Shown piece by piece: positions 26,431 to 36,651 of a DNA stretch of 64,000 bases. The translations under genes and the position numbers were made by a program. Under the pieces are notes generated by a model. That model saw nothing but the letters and a program-made list of their open reading frames with translations. It did not search any database and was not told the DNA's origin. Origin of the DNA: Gordonia hydrophobica NBRC 16057. Its GTDB lineage: Bacteria; Actinomycetota; Actinomycetes; Mycobacteriales; Mycobacteriaceae. The stretch lies in NCBI RefSeq assembly GCF_001592365.1, contig NZ_BCWU01000003.1:340683-404682 (forward strand), in the 5' to 3' direction. How positions within the stretch are numbered: the first letter of the stretch is position 1; every line of letters begins with the position of its first letter.

Positions 26431-27390
26431 TCACTCCTCTTCCGGAAGGGCTGCGTCGCCGGCAGTCGTCGAGTTGAAAGCGTTGTCGGTCAACTCCGCG
26501 ACCGCGTCGGGGTCGCGGAGGTCGACGCCGATCAGGACGCCGACGTTGTCGATCAGTCGGGCCGGGCCGACGCGGGCGGCCACCAGCAGACGGCCGTCGC
26601 CGTGTTCGGGCGCCTCCTGCAATCCGCGTCCGCGAAGCTCGAGGTAGTCCACCTCGATCTGCGGCGCGGTGTCGAGCACTGCGCGGGCAGCGGCGATGAT
26701 CGCGTCGCGGCCGCCCGCCGCGGCGTGTGTGCCCGCCAGCAGTGCAGCGGACAGGATGGTCGCAAGCTGCCGTTCATCGTCGGAGAGGTACCGATTGCGC
26801 GACGACAGCGCCAGCCCGTCGGCTTCACGCACGGTGGGGACGCCGATGATCTCGACGTCCATGTCGAGGTCGTGGACCATCTGGTTGATGAGGACCAGCT
26901 GCTGATAGTCCTTCTCGCCGAAGTACGCGGCGTGCGGCGCGACGATGTTCAGCAGTTTGTTGACGACGGTCAGCATCCCGGCGAAATGCGTGGGGCGGGC
27001 CGCGCCTTCGAGGATCGCGCCGGTCTCTCCCGGCGCAATCGTGGTGCGCGGTCCCGACGGGTACATGCCCGCTGCAGTGGGCGCGAAGACCAGTTCGACG
27101 CCGAGCGGTTCGAGCAGCGCGCAGTCGGCGTCGAAGGTGCGCGGGTACGCGTCGAGGTCTTCGCCCGCGCCGAACTGCAGCGGATTGACGAAGATCGAGA
27201 CGATCACGACGTCGCACCGCAGCTTGGCGGTCCGCACCAACTGCAGATGCCCCTCGTGCAGGGCGCCCATGGTCGGCACCAGGCCGACACGCTTGCCCGC
27301 ACTCCGCAGCGCCTTGGTGACGCGATGCAGGTCGGCGGGGTCGCGGTGCACGGTCAGTGCGCCGGGAGCATAGAGGGCAGATCCGGTCAC
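26431..27390 (-). CDS. panC: Pantoate--beta-alanine ligase
   Basis: Pantothenate synthetase of 319 residues, joining pantoate and PanD-derived beta-alanine with ATP. The HIGH-like motif is [10 protein letters not shown] near 40-49, FVNPLQFG binds pantoate, FGEKDYQQL follows, and the KMSKS-like region reads [14 protein letters not shown]. The GTG at 27390 overlaps the stop of the upstream DUF2520-type gene by four bases. The C-terminal 25 residues past the family core are acidic and probably disordered. Confidence 0.95.
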   Translation of the reverse strand: MTGSALYAPGALTVHRDPADLHRVTKALRSAGKRVGLVPTMGALHEGHLQLVRTAKLRCDVVIVSIFVNPLQFGAGEDLDAYPRTFDADCALLEPLGVELVFAPTAAGMYPSGPRTTIAPGETGAILEGAARPTHFAGMLTVVNKLLNIVAPHAAYFGEKDYQQLVLINQMVHDLDMDVEIIGVPTVREADGLALSSRNRYLSDDERQLATILSAALLAGTHAAAGGRDAIIAAARAVLDTAPQIEVDYLELRGRGLQEAPEHGDGRLLVAARVGPARLIDNVGVLIGVDLRDPDAVAELTDNAFNSTTAGDAALPEEE

Positions 27391-28304
27391 GAGGAGGCCT
27401 CCAACAGTTCTCGTAGTTCTCTCCCGGCGCCGCTCTGCTCGGCGGCGCGCGCCGACAGCGCCCGGTACCCGCTGACCAGAGTGTGGTCGGGCAATGCGGA
27501 CAGGGCCGCGAGATGACGGCGGACGGTCGCGGCGTCGTCGCGCGCCACCGGCCCGGTGAGAGCCTCCGGGCCCATCGCCAGGACGTTCTCCAGGGAGGCG
27601 CGCACCAGCGGCCCGAGGATGCGGGCGGCCACACCGGCATCGGGGCCGTCCACGGTGGCGGTCTCTCGACCCGTCCCGTCCGGTCCAGCGATCGCGGCGT
27701 CGAGCGCGGCGACGGCGTCGGTGATCAGTGCGATCAGATTGTTGGCTCCATGCGCGAGAGCGGCGTGGTACAGCGTGCGGTCGGTCTCGGCGATCCGCAC
27801 CGGAGTGCCGCCCATCTCCAGAACGAGCGAGGCGGCGATGGCGTCACCGATCTCGTCGGAGGAAGTGATGCCGAAGCACGACGCCGCCAGCCGGGCGGTG
27901 TCGTCGGACGTGCCGACGAAGGTCATGGCCGGATGCATGGCGACGGTCACCAGCCCCAGACGAGCGAGCGGTTCGAGGATCGCGACGCCATGCGCGCCCG
28001 CGGTGTGGGCGACGATGGTCCCGGGCCGCGGGCGGGCGGCAGCAACCTGGTCGATGACGGTCGGAAGTGCGGTGTCGGGGACGGCCAACAGCAGCAGCTG
28101 GGATTCGGCGACGACGCCGGGAAGTTCGAGGATGCGCGCCTGCGGCAGACGGGACGCTGCGCGGCCGACGGAGTGCGGGGAGCGTGCGCCGGCGGCGACG
28201 ATGTGGTGACCGGCGGAAGCGAGTGCTTCGCCGAGTGCGGTGCCGACACGACCGGCCGAGATGATGCCGACGCGCAGACGCGCCGGCGCGATCGGTGAAT
28301 TCAC
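27387..28304 (-). CDS. DUF2520 / Rossmann-like dehydrogenase-like protein
   Basis: A 305-residue protein with an N-terminal Rossmann domain ([22 protein letters not shown], about 11-32) and a C-terminal helical DUF2520 domain, the two-domain layout of Rv3603c in the same place in M. tuberculosis. It resembles ketopantoate reductase-like or F420:NADP oxidoreductase-like enzymes. Its coupling to panC suggests the missing PanE step, but that is inference. GTG at 28304 is used because GGAGG lies 7 bases before it; the frame runs on to 28448 without support. Confidence 0.85.
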   Translation of the reverse strand: MNSPIAPARLRVGIISAGRVGTALGEALASAGHHIVAAGARSPHSVGRAASRLPQARILELPGVVAESQLLLLAVPDTALPTVIDQVAAARPRPGTIVAHTAGAHGVAILEPLARLGLVTVAMHPAMTFVGTSDDTARLAASCFGITSSDEIGDAIAASLVLEMGGTPVRIAETDRTLYHAALAHGANNLIALITDAVAALDAAIAGPDGTGRETATVDGPDAGVAARILGPLVRASLENVLAMGPEALTGPVARDDAATVRRHLAALSALPDHTLVSGYRALSARAAEQSGAGRELRELLEASS

Positions 28305-28443
28305 CGCCGTTCCTCCAATTCCGTTCCAGTCCCGTTGCTGGTGTCCTGGAGGACACCCGGGTACCAGACGTTCCTTCGCAAGGGTAGGCGCGCCCGTGTA
28401 CTCGGGGCTACGCGGTGTGACAACTTTCACCGCCGAACACAGC

Positions 28444-28483
28444 ACCACCGCCCGAATCCGACGTGGTGGATCAGGGCGGTGGT
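28444..28483. terminator. Weak hairpin between the membrane protein gene and the panC unit
   Basis: Arms ACCACCGCCC (28444-28453) and GGGCGGTGGT (28474-28483) are perfectly complementary with a 20-base loop. The site is 26 bases past the stop of the leftward gene at 28509, so it may end that transcript before the panC operon promoter. Confidence 0.4.
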
Positions 28484-28508
28484 CTGGGGTCGGAGTGACC
28501 GGCCGTCA

Positions 28509-29534
28509 TCAGTCGCGGCGGCGACGTCCGGACCGACCGGCGCCGTTGCCGGAGGCGGCGCGCAGTTGGCTCAGCAGTTCGCTCGCAGGCAGACCGGCCG
28601 AGTGGGCGCCGTCGTCGCCCTCCGGCGCGCCGCGGCGACCGCGCTCGGACGGCTCCGGCTCGGGCTGAGCCGGGAACGGACCGCTCTGCGGCGGTACCGG
28701 TGGCGGCTCGTAGGCCTGCGCGCCGTAGGCGGCGCGCTCGAACGAGCCGGTGTCGGGACCGCGCTGCGGCTCCACGTACTCGTGAGTGGGCTCGTCCTCG
28801 TGTTCGGCGACCGGCACCGCGCCGTCGTCCTCGGTCTCCGCAAGACCTTGGAGCGCCTGCGTCGCATAGTCGGCGGGGTCGTCGGTGACGACGGGGATGA
28901 TCTCGGTGAGCTCGCTGGGGTCCACCTCTTCGGCGTCCTGCGGCTCGTCGGGCACATGGCGCCCGGGGTCGACCGGCGGCGCGGTGGTGGCGAAGTCACG
29001 CTCGGCGACCACCCGATCGTCGTCCACCGCCTGCGCATAGCCTGCACCGCTCAGACCCGAGCTCAGCTCGCGCGGACGGTCCAGACCGATGGCCGCACGC
29101 ACATCGGGCAGCGGCTTGCCGAGCAGGTGCTCCAGGCTCGCGCGCAGCGCCAGCACCTGGGCCTTGAGCTCTTCCAGTTCAACGTTCGACTCGGCCGCGA
29201 TCTCGTGACGGATCGCCGACTCGACGTCCGACTCGTACTGGCGGCGGGCCGCGATCTCCCGCTCCAACTGCAATTCGTACACCAGTCGGAGGTCGCGGCT
29301 GCGCGCCTCAGCGACGTCGGCCTGCCGCCGGTACTTGGTCACCAGGACCGCGCCGATCACCGCCGCCCACAGCGCGGCGATCACCGCGAGGGTCGCCTGA
29401 ATGGAGAAGTCGTTGCCGAAGATCATCAGCAGACTCGCGACCAGTGCGAGCACTACCAACGATCCGATGAGCCATTGTCCGACCGAGGACGGTCGTTTGG
29501 TCGAGGCCTCTTCGGATCGTTCCTTAGTGGTCAT
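28509..29534 (-). CDS. Conserved membrane protein with disordered tail (Rv3604c-like)
   Basis: A 341-residue protein. Two membrane segments lie at about 21-38 (WLIGSLVVLALVASLLMIFG) and 45-65, followed by a long basic/acidic helix (about 67-135, RQADVAEARSRDLRLVYELQ, ending LEHLLGKPLPDVR) that looks like a coiled coil. After that comes an acidic, proline-rich disordered tail of about 190 residues and a basic end (GRSGRRRRD). Position and layout match Rv3604c. ATG at 29534 is used. Function is unknown. Confidence 0.78.
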   Translation of the reverse strand: MTTKERSEEASTKRPSSVGQWLIGSLVVLALVASLLMIFGNDFSIQATLAVIAALWAAVIGAVLVTKYRRQADVAEARSRDLRLVYELQLEREIAARRQYESDVESAIRHEIAAESNVELEELKAQVLALRASLEHLLGKPLPDVRAAIGLDRPRELSSGLSGAGYAQAVDDDRVVAERDFATTAPPVDPGRHVPDEPQDAEEVDPSELTEIIPVVTDDPADYATQALQGLAETEDDGAVPVAEHEDEPTHEYVEPQRGPDTGSFERAAYGAQAYEPPPVPPQSGPFPAQPEPEPSERGRRGAPEGDDGAHSAGLPASELLSQLRAASGNGAGRSGRRRRD

Positions 29535-29602
29535 GCAGGCAAACTTACCGCCCACGACGGCGCGTCCGGCGTCACCCCGTCACCGTGTCGGGATTCGACG
29601 TC

Positions 29603-30145
29603 TCACGCGGCGGACGGCGAACCGTCGGCCGCCGCATCCGGATTGTCCGGTGTGGGGTCATCGGGCGTTCGGCAGCAGTGCTCCAACCAGAGCGCCGCAG
29701 CGGCCAGCAGCAGGCCTCCGACGATCCCGATGATCGCGCCGGGACGATCGGCCCGAGCGACGTCGAGGATGCCGTTCTGCAGCAGGAAGATCAGGATTCC
29801 GGTCCACCCGCCCGCCGCGATCGCACCGAGGATCGCCGACGCCTTCGCCAGTGCCACCAGGCGCGCCGCGTTGATCGGGTGGAGTTTGCCCCCGGCGCCG
29901 ACCTCGCGGTCGGCGATGCGTTTGCGGACGATGACGCCGATCCCGACTTCGAGCGCGGCGACGACGTAGAGCGAGACGCCCGCGAGCCACGGCAGGCTCG
30001 GGAAGGCACCGTAGTTGTAGCGGATGAGGATCCACAGGGCCAGCGCCGCCACTGCGGCGACGGCGATCAGGTCGCGGACACGGGTGGGGCCTAGTTTGTG
30101 CTCGTCGTCCGGAGTGGGCGAGCCGTTGGGGTGGGGTGCAGTCAC
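29603..30145 (-). CDS. DUF3180 membrane protein
   Basis: A 180-residue membrane protein with four hydrophobic segments, opening GPTRVRDLIAVAAVAALALW. The central loop HPINAARLVALAKASAILG is a hallmark of the DUF3180 family, found next to folK in M. tuberculosis (Rv3605c) and relatives. The GTG at 30145 overlaps the folK stop by four bases, so it is the last translationally coupled member of the folate unit. No activity is known; the persistent link to folate genes is the only clue. Confidence 0.85.
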   Translation of the reverse strand: MTAPHPNGSPTPDDEHKLGPTRVRDLIAVAAVAALALWILIRYNYGAFPSLPWLAGVSLYVVAALEVGIGVIVRKRIADREVGAGGKLHPINAARLVALAKASAILGAIAAGGWTGILIFLLQNGILDVARADRPGAIIGIVGGLLLAAAALWLEHCCRTPDDPTPDNPDAAADGSPSAA

Positions 30146-30651
30146 GTCAGGGCCCCCGCGCGGCGCACGCCCGCCACATCGGCGGGCGCGAGATCGGCGA
30201 TCAGGTCGGCGACCGGCCGCACCCCGTCCGGCGTCCACAGTCGCGCGTCGGGATCCACCTGCAGCCACGGGACCAGGACGAAGGCCCGCAGACGCGCCCG
30301 CGGATGCGGAAGCAGCAGCGTCTCGTCATCGGAGAGCACCGGCGTGCCGTCGATCTCGGCGGAGACGACGTCGACGTCGAGCGTCCGCGGTCCCCACCGC
30401 ACCTCGCGCACCCGGTCGGCGGCGCGCTCGCACTCCCAGCACCACTCCAGCCACTCCCGCGGCGTCCGATCGCCGTCGGCGATCAGGGTGATGTTGGCGA
30501 AATCGTCCTGCTCCACCCCGCCCCACGGCGGCGTGGTGTAGACGTCCGACACGGCGCGGAGGTCGTCACCGAGGGCATCGACCACGGTCTGCAGATGTGC
30601 CCGCGTGTCCCCGATGTTCGAGCCGGCCGACAGCACCACCCGGCTGGTCAC
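30142..30651 (-). CDS. folK: Dihydropterin pyrophosphokinase
   Basis: FolK of 169 residues transfers pyrophosphate from ATP to 6-hydroxymethyl-dihydropterin, giving the substrate for FolP. The start block is [16 protein letters not shown], the pterin-side loop carries VYTTPPWGG and FANITLIAD, and the ATP-site signature is [12 protein letters not shown], then [18 protein letters not shown] at 30651 overlaps the folB stop (GTGA). Upstream frame extension to 30945 is the shadow of folB. Confidence 0.94.
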   Translation of the reverse strand: MTSRVVLSAGSNIGDTRAHLQTVVDALGDDLRAVSDVYTTPPWGGVEQDDFANITLIADGDRTPREWLEWCWECERAADRVREVRWGPRTLDVDVVSAEIDGTPVLSDDETLLLPHPRARLRAFVLVPWLQVDPDARLWTPDGVRPVADLIADLAPADVAGVRRAGALT

Positions 30652-31049
30652 CGCGGCTGGTCCTGCCTCGCGGCCGCGATCGACGGCGTTTTGACCGACC
30701 GTCGGGTCACGACGGCGACGTCGTCGAAGGTCAGCGGAATCGGCGCGGACGGCTTGTGCACCGTCACCTCGACGGCGGAGATCCGTTCGTCGGTCATGAC
30801 CGCGTCGGCGATCTCCGCGCCGACCGTCTCGATGAGATTGCGCGGCGCGCCTGCGACGATGTCGTGCGCCGTCTGCGCGAGGGCGCCGTAGTCGACGGTG
30901 TCGGCGAGGTCGTCGCTGGCGGCCGCCTGCTGCAGGTCGATCCACAGCGTGATGTCGATGAGAAAGTCCTGGCCGTCGCGCCGCTCGTGGTCGAAGACCC
31001 CGTGATTGCCGCGGACCCGCAATCCGCGCAGTTCGATTCGGTCAGCCAT
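30648..31049 (-). CDS. folB: Dihydroneopterin aldolase
   Basis: FolB of 133 residues cleaves dihydroneopterin to 6-hydroxymethyl-dihydropterin. The fold-typical start is [21 protein letters not shown] with the conserved Glu/Gly-x-x-Glu-like region, [14 protein letters not shown] follows, and the pterin-binding glutamate falls in [12 protein letters not shown]. The C-terminal [21 protein letters not shown] carries the catalytic lysine. ATG at 31049 overlaps the folP end by eight bases. Confidence 0.94.
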   Translation of the reverse strand: MADRIELRGLRVRGNHGVFDHERRDGQDFLIDITLWIDLQQAAASDDLADTVDYGALAQTAHDIVAGAPRNLIETVGAEIADAVMTDERISAVEVTVHKPSAPIPLTFDDVAVVTRRSVKTPSIAAARQDQPR

Positions 31050-31944
31050 CGTCTCTGCCTCTCCGGCCTCCGCCGCGCCAGGCGGTGGCCACGTCGATCG
31101 CATCGCGGCTGGTCGCGACGTCGTGCACGCGGACGCCCCAGGCGCCGCCCGCCGCGGACAGCGCGGAGATCGCCGCAGTCGCCACTTCGCGGCCGGCCGG
31201 CGGGCGGTCGGTTCCCTCCGCCGCCAGCAGCGTACCGAGGAATCGTTTCCGTGACGCGCCGATCAACACCGGGAAGCCGAGCCCGACGAGGGTCGGCAGC
31301 GCGTGCAGCAACGCCCAGTTGTGGTCCGCCGTCTTCGCGAATCCCAACCCGGGGTCCAGCACGATCTGGTCGGGGTCGACGCCGGCGGCGACCGCGGCGT
31401 CCACCTGCCCCAGGAGTTCGCCCGAGACCTCGGCGACCACGTCGCGGTACCCGCCCGCGTCGTCGACCCGATGAGTGAAGTGCCGATCGTCGGTGGGACC
31501 GCTGCCCGCAGGCCGCCAGTGCATCAGAATCCACGGCACACCTGCGTCGGCGAGCACCCGCGCCATGTCGGCGTCGGCACGACCGCCGGAGACGTCGTTG
31601 ATCAGCGCCGCCCCCTCGGCGAGAGCATCGGCGGCCACCGCCGCCCGCATCGTGTCGACTGAGACCCGGGCGCCCGCGGCCACGAGTTCGCGGATCACCG
31701 GGACCACTCGCGCCGACTCGGTGACGGGATCGACGCGGACCGCCCCGGGTCGGGTGGACTCGCCGCCGACGTCGATGATGTCGGCGCCCGCGGCCAGGAG
31801 CCGCAGACCGTGCTCGACGGCCTTGTCGGTCTGCAGGTAGCGGCCGCCGTCGGAGAACGAGTCGGCGGTCACGTTCAGCACGCCCATGACCAAGGTGCGC
31901 TCCTGACCGTCCCCGTGGGCCGTCACCGGGCGATCCGCGATCAC
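31042..31944 (-). CDS. folP: Dihydropteroate synthase
   Basis: FolP of 300 residues joins dihydropterin pyrophosphate to p-aminobenzoate; it is the sulfonamide target. The first signature is [18 protein letters not shown], the second is [17 protein letters not shown], and later the pterin pocket ([14 protein letters not shown]) and SRKRFLG are seen. GTG at 31944 overlaps the folE stop. The tail is arginine- and glycine-rich. Sequence order E-P-B-K matches M. tuberculosis folP1. Confidence 0.95.
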   Translation of the reverse strand: MIADRPVTAHGDGQERTLVMGVLNVTADSFSDGGRYLQTDKAVEHGLRLLAAGADIIDVGGESTRPGAVRVDPVTESARVVPVIRELVAAGARVSVDTMRAAVAADALAEGAALINDVSGGRADADMARVLADAGVPWILMHWRPAGSGPTDDRHFTHRVDDAGGYRDVVAEVSGELLGQVDAAVAAGVDPDQIVLDPGLGFAKTADHNWALLHALPTLVGLGFPVLIGASRKRFLGTLLAAEGTDRPPAGREVATAAISALSAAGGAWGVRVHDVATSRDAIDVATAWRGGGRRGRDDG

Positions 31945-32561
31945 CGGGTGATCAGGTCCAGCGCTTCGCCGCGGGAGACCGCACTGGTCTTGAACAACCC
32001 GCGCACCGCGGACGTGGTGGTCCGGGCGCCGGGTTTACGGATGCCGCGCATGGCCATGCACAGGTGCTCGGCCTCGATCACCACGATCACGCCGCGCGGA
32101 TTCAGCTTCCGGACCAGCGCGTCGGCGATCTGACTGGTGAGCCGCTCCTGCACCTGCGGCCGCTTCGCATACAGGTCGACGACACGCGCCAGCTTCGACA
32201 GCCCGGTCACCTGACCGGTGGGGCCGGGGATGTAACCGACGTGCGCGACACCGTGGAACGAGACCAGATGGTGCTCGCAGGTCGAGTACATCGGAATGTC
32301 CTTGACCAGCACCAGCTCTTCGTGGTCCTCGTCGAAGACGGTCGCGAGCACCTCGTCGGGATCGCAGTACAGTCCCGCGAACATCTCCTCGTACGCTTTG
32401 GCGACCCGATGCGGCGTGCGCTGCAGGCCGGGGCGATCGGGGTCCTCGCCGACCGCGAGAAGCAGTTCGCGCACAGCGGCCTCGGCACGCGCTTGGTCGA
32501 ACACCTTCGCCTCACCCGTGTTCGACACCATGAGGGCGTCGACTGCGTGATCCGTCGTCAT
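31941..32561 (-). CDS. folE: GTP cyclohydrolase I
   Basis: FolE of 206 residues converts GTP to dihydroneopterin triphosphate, the first committed step to folate. The zinc site is formed by the cysteine and histidines of [14 protein letters not shown] and by the later [11 protein letters not shown]; the substrate loop is [22 protein letters not shown]. The ATG at 32561 has AAGGAG 9 bases upstream, while a GTG at 32579 overlaps that ribosome site. It opens the folE-P-B-K-DUF3180 chain, 14 bases behind ftsH. Confidence 0.96.
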   Translation of the reverse strand: MTTDHAVDALMVSNTGEAKVFDQARAEAAVRELLLAVGEDPDRPGLQRTPHRVAKAYEEMFAGLYCDPDEVLATVFDEDHEELVLVKDIPMYSTCEHHLVSFHGVAHVGYIPGPTGQVTGLSKLARVVDLYAKRPQVQERLTSQIADALVRKLNPRGVIVVIEAEHLCMAMRGIRKPGARTTTSAVRGLFKTSAVSRGEALDLITR

Positions 32562-32575
32562 GTCTCTGGTCTCCT

Positions 32576-34957
32576 TCACTGACCGTCGCGCGGCTCGTCC
32601 GCGGGCGGCCAGCCGGGGGCCGACCAGTCGCGCGGAGCGCCGTAGTCGGGACGGGTTCCATGGGTGGGCCCGCCCGTCGGCGCGCCACCATTGCGCTCCC
32701 CGGGTGTTCCCGGTTCGGGCTGCCCGTACTGGGGTTGGCCGTACTGGGGTTGACCGTAGTTCGGCTGACCCGGCTGCGGCTGACCGTAGGCAGGCTGCCC
32801 GTAGGGCTGACCATACTGGGGCTGGCCAGGCTGCGGCTGTCCGTACTGGGGTTGTCCAGGCTGGGGCTGTCCGGGCTGGGGCTGCGGGTGTTGGGGCTGC
32901 GGGTGGCCGTACTGCTGCGGCTGGTACTGTCCCGGACCGGTCTGCGGCGGCTGGCCGTAGGGCTGCGCGCTGTAATCAGCGACCGGGGCCGCAGGCACCG
33001 GCACCGGCTCTTCGACCGGAGGCCACGGCTCGCCGCGCTCCTTCGCGAGCTCGCCCGGCGTCTTGATCGGCGGCTTGTCGCTGGGAATGCGGTCGCCGAA
33101 GACATCGAACTGGGTGATGCGCGGCCGCTTGACCACCTCGTCGAGGATGGCCTCCAGATCCTTGCGGACCAGCGTCTCCTTCTCCAGGAGCTGGCCGGCG
33201 AGCACGTCCAGGACGTCGCGGTACTGATTGAGAATGGCCCACGCCTCGGTGTGCGCGGCCTCGATCAGGTTCCGGACCTCGTCGTCGATCTCTGCGGCGA
33301 CGCCCGTCGAGTACTCCGGCGTGGAGCCCATGCCGCGGCCCAGGAACGGATCGCCCTGCTCCTGGCCGTAGCGCACGGCGCCCAGCTTGGCGCTCATGCC
33401 GTACTCGGTGACCATCGCGCGAGCGATCTTGGTCGCCTGATCGATGTCGGAGCTCGCACCGGTGGTCGGCTCGTGGAACACCAGTTCCTCGGCGGCACGA
33501 CCGCCCATCGCCATCACCAGTCGCGCGATCATCTCCGACCGCGTCATCAGGTCCTTGTCCTGCTCCGGGACGGCGAGCGCGTGTCCGCCGGTCCGACCGC
33601 GGGCCAGGATGGTGACCTTGTAGATCGGATCCAGGTCGGGCATCGCCCAGGCGGCGAGCGTGTGCCCGCTCTCGTGGTACGCGACGACCTTCTTCTCGTG
33701 CTCGCTGATGACCCGCGACTTGCGGCGCGGACCGCCGACGACGCGGTCGACCGCTTCTTCGAGCGCTTCGCCGCTGATCACGGTCTTGTGCTCGCGAGCG
33801 GTGAGCAGCGCGGCCTCGTTGATCACGTTCGCGAGGTCGGCGCCGGACATGCCGGGGGTGCGCTTGGCCAGGCCGTCGAGGTCGGCGTCGGGCGCGATCG
33901 GCTTGCCCTTGGAGTGCACGTTGAGGATCGCCTTGCGGCCAGCGATGTCGGGGTTGGTGACCGGGATCTGGCGGTCGAAGCGGCCCGGACGCAGCAGCGC
34001 CGGATCCAGGATGTCGGGACGGTTGGTCGCCGCCATCACAATCACGCCGGAGCGGTCGCCGAAGCCGTCCATCTCCACCAGCAGCTGATTCAGGGTCTGC
34101 TCGCGCTCGTCGTGACCACCGCCCATGCCTGCGCCGCGCTGGCGGCCGACGGCGTCGATCTCGTCGACGAAGATGATGCACGGGCTGTTCTGCTTGGCCT
34201 GCTCGAACAGGTCACGCACTCGCGAGGCGCCCACGCCGACGAACATCTCGACGAAGTCTGAGCCGGAGATGGTGAAGAACGGAACGCCGGCCTCGCCTGC
34301 CACGGCTCGCGCGAGCAGCGTCTTACCGGTGCCGGGCGGGCCGTACAGCAGCACGCCCTTCGGGATCTTGGCGCCGAGCGCCTGATAGCGCGACGGGTTC
34401 TGGAGGAAGTCGCGGATCTCGTCGAGCTCCTCGACGGCCTCGTCGGCGCCCGCGACGTCGGCGAACGTCGTCTTGGGCATGTCCTTGGTGAGCTGCTTGG
34501 CCTTCGACTTGCCGAAGCCCATCACCCCGCCGCGACCGCCCTGCATCCGGCTCATCACGAACAGGAACAGACCGAACAGGATCACCATCGGGAGGATGAA
34601 GACCAGGATGGACTGCCAGATGCCGGAGTCTTTGGTGACGTTGGTCTGGTACTCGGCGCCGGTCTTGGTGACCGCGTCGAAGATCCGACTGGACACCTGC
34701 GCCGGATACTGCGTCTGGATCTTGGTGGCGTCCGAGCCGTCCACCTTGACCGGCGTCTTGAGCTCCACCCGGAGTCGCTGCTCCCGGTCGTCGATCTGAA
34801 CCGACTTCACGTTCTTCGTGTTCAGCTGGGTCATGGCCACCGACGTGTCGACGTCGGTGTACTCGCGATCGGAACTCCGCAGCATCGAGAAACCCCAGAT
34901 GGCGAACAGAATGACGGCCACGATGGCCAGATTCCGAATCAGTGTCTTGCGATTCAT
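32576..34957 (-). CDS. ftsH: FtsH, membrane ATP-dependent zinc protease
   Basis: FtsH of 793 residues, the membrane-anchored AAA+ protease that removes damaged membrane proteins and short-lived regulators. Membrane segments lie at about 8-26 and 114-136 with a periplasmic loop between. Walker A GPPGTGKT is at 206-213, Walker B FVDEID at 263-268, the second region of homology ends in RPGRFD, and the zinc motif HESGH is at 428-432. The last 125 or so residues are an unusual Pro/Gln/Gly/Tyr tail with repeated QPQYG and QPGQP units. The start at 34957 has no strong ribosome site. Confidence 0.96.
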   Translation of the reverse strand: MNRKTLIRNLAIVAVILFAIWGFSMLRSSDREYTDVDTSVAMTQLNTKNVKSVQIDDREQRLRVELKTPVKVDGSDATKIQTQYPAQVSSRIFDAVTKTGAEYQTNVTKDSGIWQSILVFILPMVILFGLFLFVMSRMQGGRGGVMGFGKSKAKQLTKDMPKTTFADVAGADEAVEELDEIRDFLQNPSRYQALGAKIPKGVLLYGPPGTGKTLLARAVAGEAGVPFFTISGSDFVEMFVGVGASRVRDLFEQAKQNSPCIIFVDEIDAVGRQRGAGMGGGHDEREQTLNQLLVEMDGFGDRSGVIVMAATNRPDILDPALLRPGRFDRQIPVTNPDIAGRKAILNVHSKGKPIAPDADLDGLAKRTPGMSGADLANVINEAALLTAREHKTVISGEALEEAVDRVVGGPRRKSRVISEHEKKVVAYHESGHTLAAWAMPDLDPIYKVTILARGRTGGHALAVPEQDKDLMTRSEMIARLVMAMGGRAAEELVFHEPTTGASSDIDQATKIARAMVTEYGMSAKLGAVRYGQEQGDPFLGRGMGSTPEYSTGVAAEIDDEVRNLIEAAHTEAWAILNQYRDVLDVLAGQLLEKETLVRKDLEAILDEVVKRPRITQFDVFGDRIPSDKPPIKTPGELAKERGEPWPPVEEPVPVPAAPVADYSAQPYGQPPQTGPGQYQPQQYGHPQPQHPQPQPGQPQPGQPQYGQPQPGQPQYGQPYGQPAYGQPQPGQPNYGQPQYGQPQYGQPEPGTPGERNGGAPTGGPTHGTRPDYGAPRDWSAPGWPPADEPRDGQ

Positions 34958-35185
34958 GCGTGCACGCGAGGGTGCGGGTCGGTGTGCTGGTGTTCCATCA
35001 CACTTCCGCTCCCGTTGTCCTTCCCGTCGGCTCGGAATACGAGGCTACCTGTAGTGGGCCGCCGAACCGCCGTCGCCGCCTGTCCTCGCCCGGTGCCCGT
35101 CGACGACAGTCGTCGACTGACGGATCAACGTCGCGAGAGTCCGATTGGTTCCGCGGTGACTCCCAGTGGGACTCCCAGGGGATTC

Positions 35186-35746
35186 TCAGTGGGAATAGAC
35201 CGACGGGTGGAGGCGCCCGACGTAGGGCAGATCGCGGTAGCGCTCGGCGAAGTCGAGGCCGTAGCCGACGACGAACTCGTTGGGGATGTCGAAGCCGACG
35301 TCCGAGACGTCCAGGGTCGCGCGGACCGCCTCCGGCTTGCGCAACAGGGTCACCACCTCCAGCGACCGCGGCGAGCGCGTCGCGAGGTTCTTGATGAGCC
35401 ACGAGAGCGTGAGCCCGGAGTCGATGATGTCCTCGACGATCAACACATCGCGGTCGGTGATGTCGCGGTCCAGGTCTTTGAGGATGCGCACCACACCGGA
35501 CGACGAGGTGGCCGAGCCGTAGCTGGAGACCGCCATGAACTCCAGCTGCGAGGGGATCTCCAGCGCCCGGGCGAAGTCGGTCATGAACATGACCGCGCCT
35601 TTGAGGACGCCGATCAGGACCAGGTCGTCGGGTGCGTTCCGGTACCGCTCGCTGACCGCGCGGGCCATCTCGACCGTGCGCGCCTGGATCTGGTCTTCGG
35701 TGATCAGGACTTCTTCGATGTCATCGCCATAGCAATCGCGCTCCAC
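35186..35746 (-). CDS. hpt: Hypoxanthine phosphoribosyltransferase
   Basis: Purine-salvage enzyme of 186 residues that makes IMP/GMP from hypoxanthine/guanine and PRPP. The PRPP-binding loop is [18 protein letters not shown], and the flexible-loop block [22 protein letters not shown] is strongly conserved. GTG at 35746 (VERDCYGDD) gives the common family length; the frame stays open to an ATG at 35839, which would add 31 residues, and either may be used. It precedes ftsH and follows tilS as in M. tuberculosis, but a secreted-protein gene on the other strand sits between hpt and tilS. Confidence 0.93.
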   Translation of the reverse strand: MERDCYGDDIEEVLITEDQIQARTVEMARAVSERYRNAPDDLVLIGVLKGAVMFMTDFARALEIPSQLEFMAVSSYGSATSSSGVVRILKDLDRDITDRDVLIVEDIIDSGLTLSWLIKNLATRSPRSLEVVTLLRKPEAVRATLDVSDVGFDIPNEFVVGYGLDFAERYRDLPYVGRLHPSVYSH

Positions 35747-35969
35747 CCGTCTAGCTTCGCACGTCGCCCGTTCATCGCAAGCGCGGGTGCCGCCGCCTGG
35801 CGCTCCCGATCCTCCGAACAGTCCAATTTGTGCCGACATTTCTCTCGTGAACCCCATTCCGGCGAATAATTCGCATCACATGACTCGCGAGTAAGTCATT
35901 TATCTGAGATCTTTGATGGCGATTTGGTGTCGAGCCGATCACGTCTTGCTGATTTTTGAGAGGAACTTC

Positions 35970-36650
35970 ATGTCTTTCCGCCACCTCATCCGCGGTGTGT
36001 TCATCACGCTGCTCGCGGTGCTGACGGCCCTGCCCTTCCTGGCGGCGCCGGTGAACGCGGCACCTGCGAAGGGCGCCCAGACGACCGCCGACGTCCAGCG
36101 CGGCGACGACAACGACGTCACGGTGAAGATCCACAACGGCAGCCTCGCCGTGAAGGACGGCGTTCTCGAGCTCCGCAACAACGCGGGCAAGGCCCTCGAG
36201 ACCGTGCCGCTGACCTACACCGGTAAGGATGCGCGCACCTACCCGATCGACGCCACCGTGAAGAACAATGTCGCCACCCTGGTGCCGTCGACGGACGTGA
36301 AGCGCTCGGTCGACACTCCGAAGAGCGTGCTCGAGGCGGGTAAGACGACCGTCGCCAAGCAGAAGAAGCAGAAGGTGATCTGCGGCCCGCAGACCAAGAA
36401 GCAGCGCGACAAGGAAGCCCTGCAGACCCTGCAGGCCGAACTCGCTACCGCCGCCACCATCGGTGGCGTGGCCGGCGCAGTGATCGGGTTCATTCTCGGC
36501 CTCGGTCCCCTGTCACCCGTCGCAGGCCTCGCAGGTGCCGCAATCGGTGCCCTCGGCGGACTTGCCGGCGCAGCCATCAACGGAGCTTTCGCCCGTTACT
36601 TCGGCACCATCAACCAGAAGAAGTTCAAGCCGAAGACCTGCTACATCTAG
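35970..36650 (+). CDS. Secreted protein with glycine-rich hydrophobic segment
   Basis: A 226-residue protein with a clear signal peptide (about 1-30, IRGVFITLLAVLTALPFLAAP, cleaved near NAAPA). The mature N-terminal half is a soluble domain of about 110 residues; then a lysine-rich stretch (KQKKQKVICGPQTKKQRDKE), and a glycine-zipper-like hydrophobic region (about 160-210, GGVAGAVIGFILGLGPLSP). Two cysteines flank it (ICGP and TCYI end). ATG at 35970 has GAGAGGAAC upstream. This layout recurs in actinobacterial secreted proteins of unknown role; it is inserted between hpt and tilS. Confidence 0.8.
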   Translation: MSFRHLIRGVFITLLAVLTALPFLAAPVNAAPAKGAQTTADVQRGDDNDVTVKIHNGSLAVKDGVLELRNNAGKALETVPLTYTGKDARTYPIDATVKNNVATLVPSTDVKRSVDTPKSVLEAGKTTVAKQKKQKVICGPQTKKQRDKEALQTLQAELATAATIGGVAGAVIGFILGLGPLSPVAGLAGAAIGALGGLAGAAINGAFARYFGTINQKKFKPKTCYI

Positions 36651-36651
36651 G

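Noticed and set aside
34958..35185. A gene or RNA in the gap between ftsH and hpt
   Set aside because: No frame with a ribosome site fits. The TCCCAGTGGGA-like repeats near 35161-35198 may take part in termination of hpt but do not form one clean stem.
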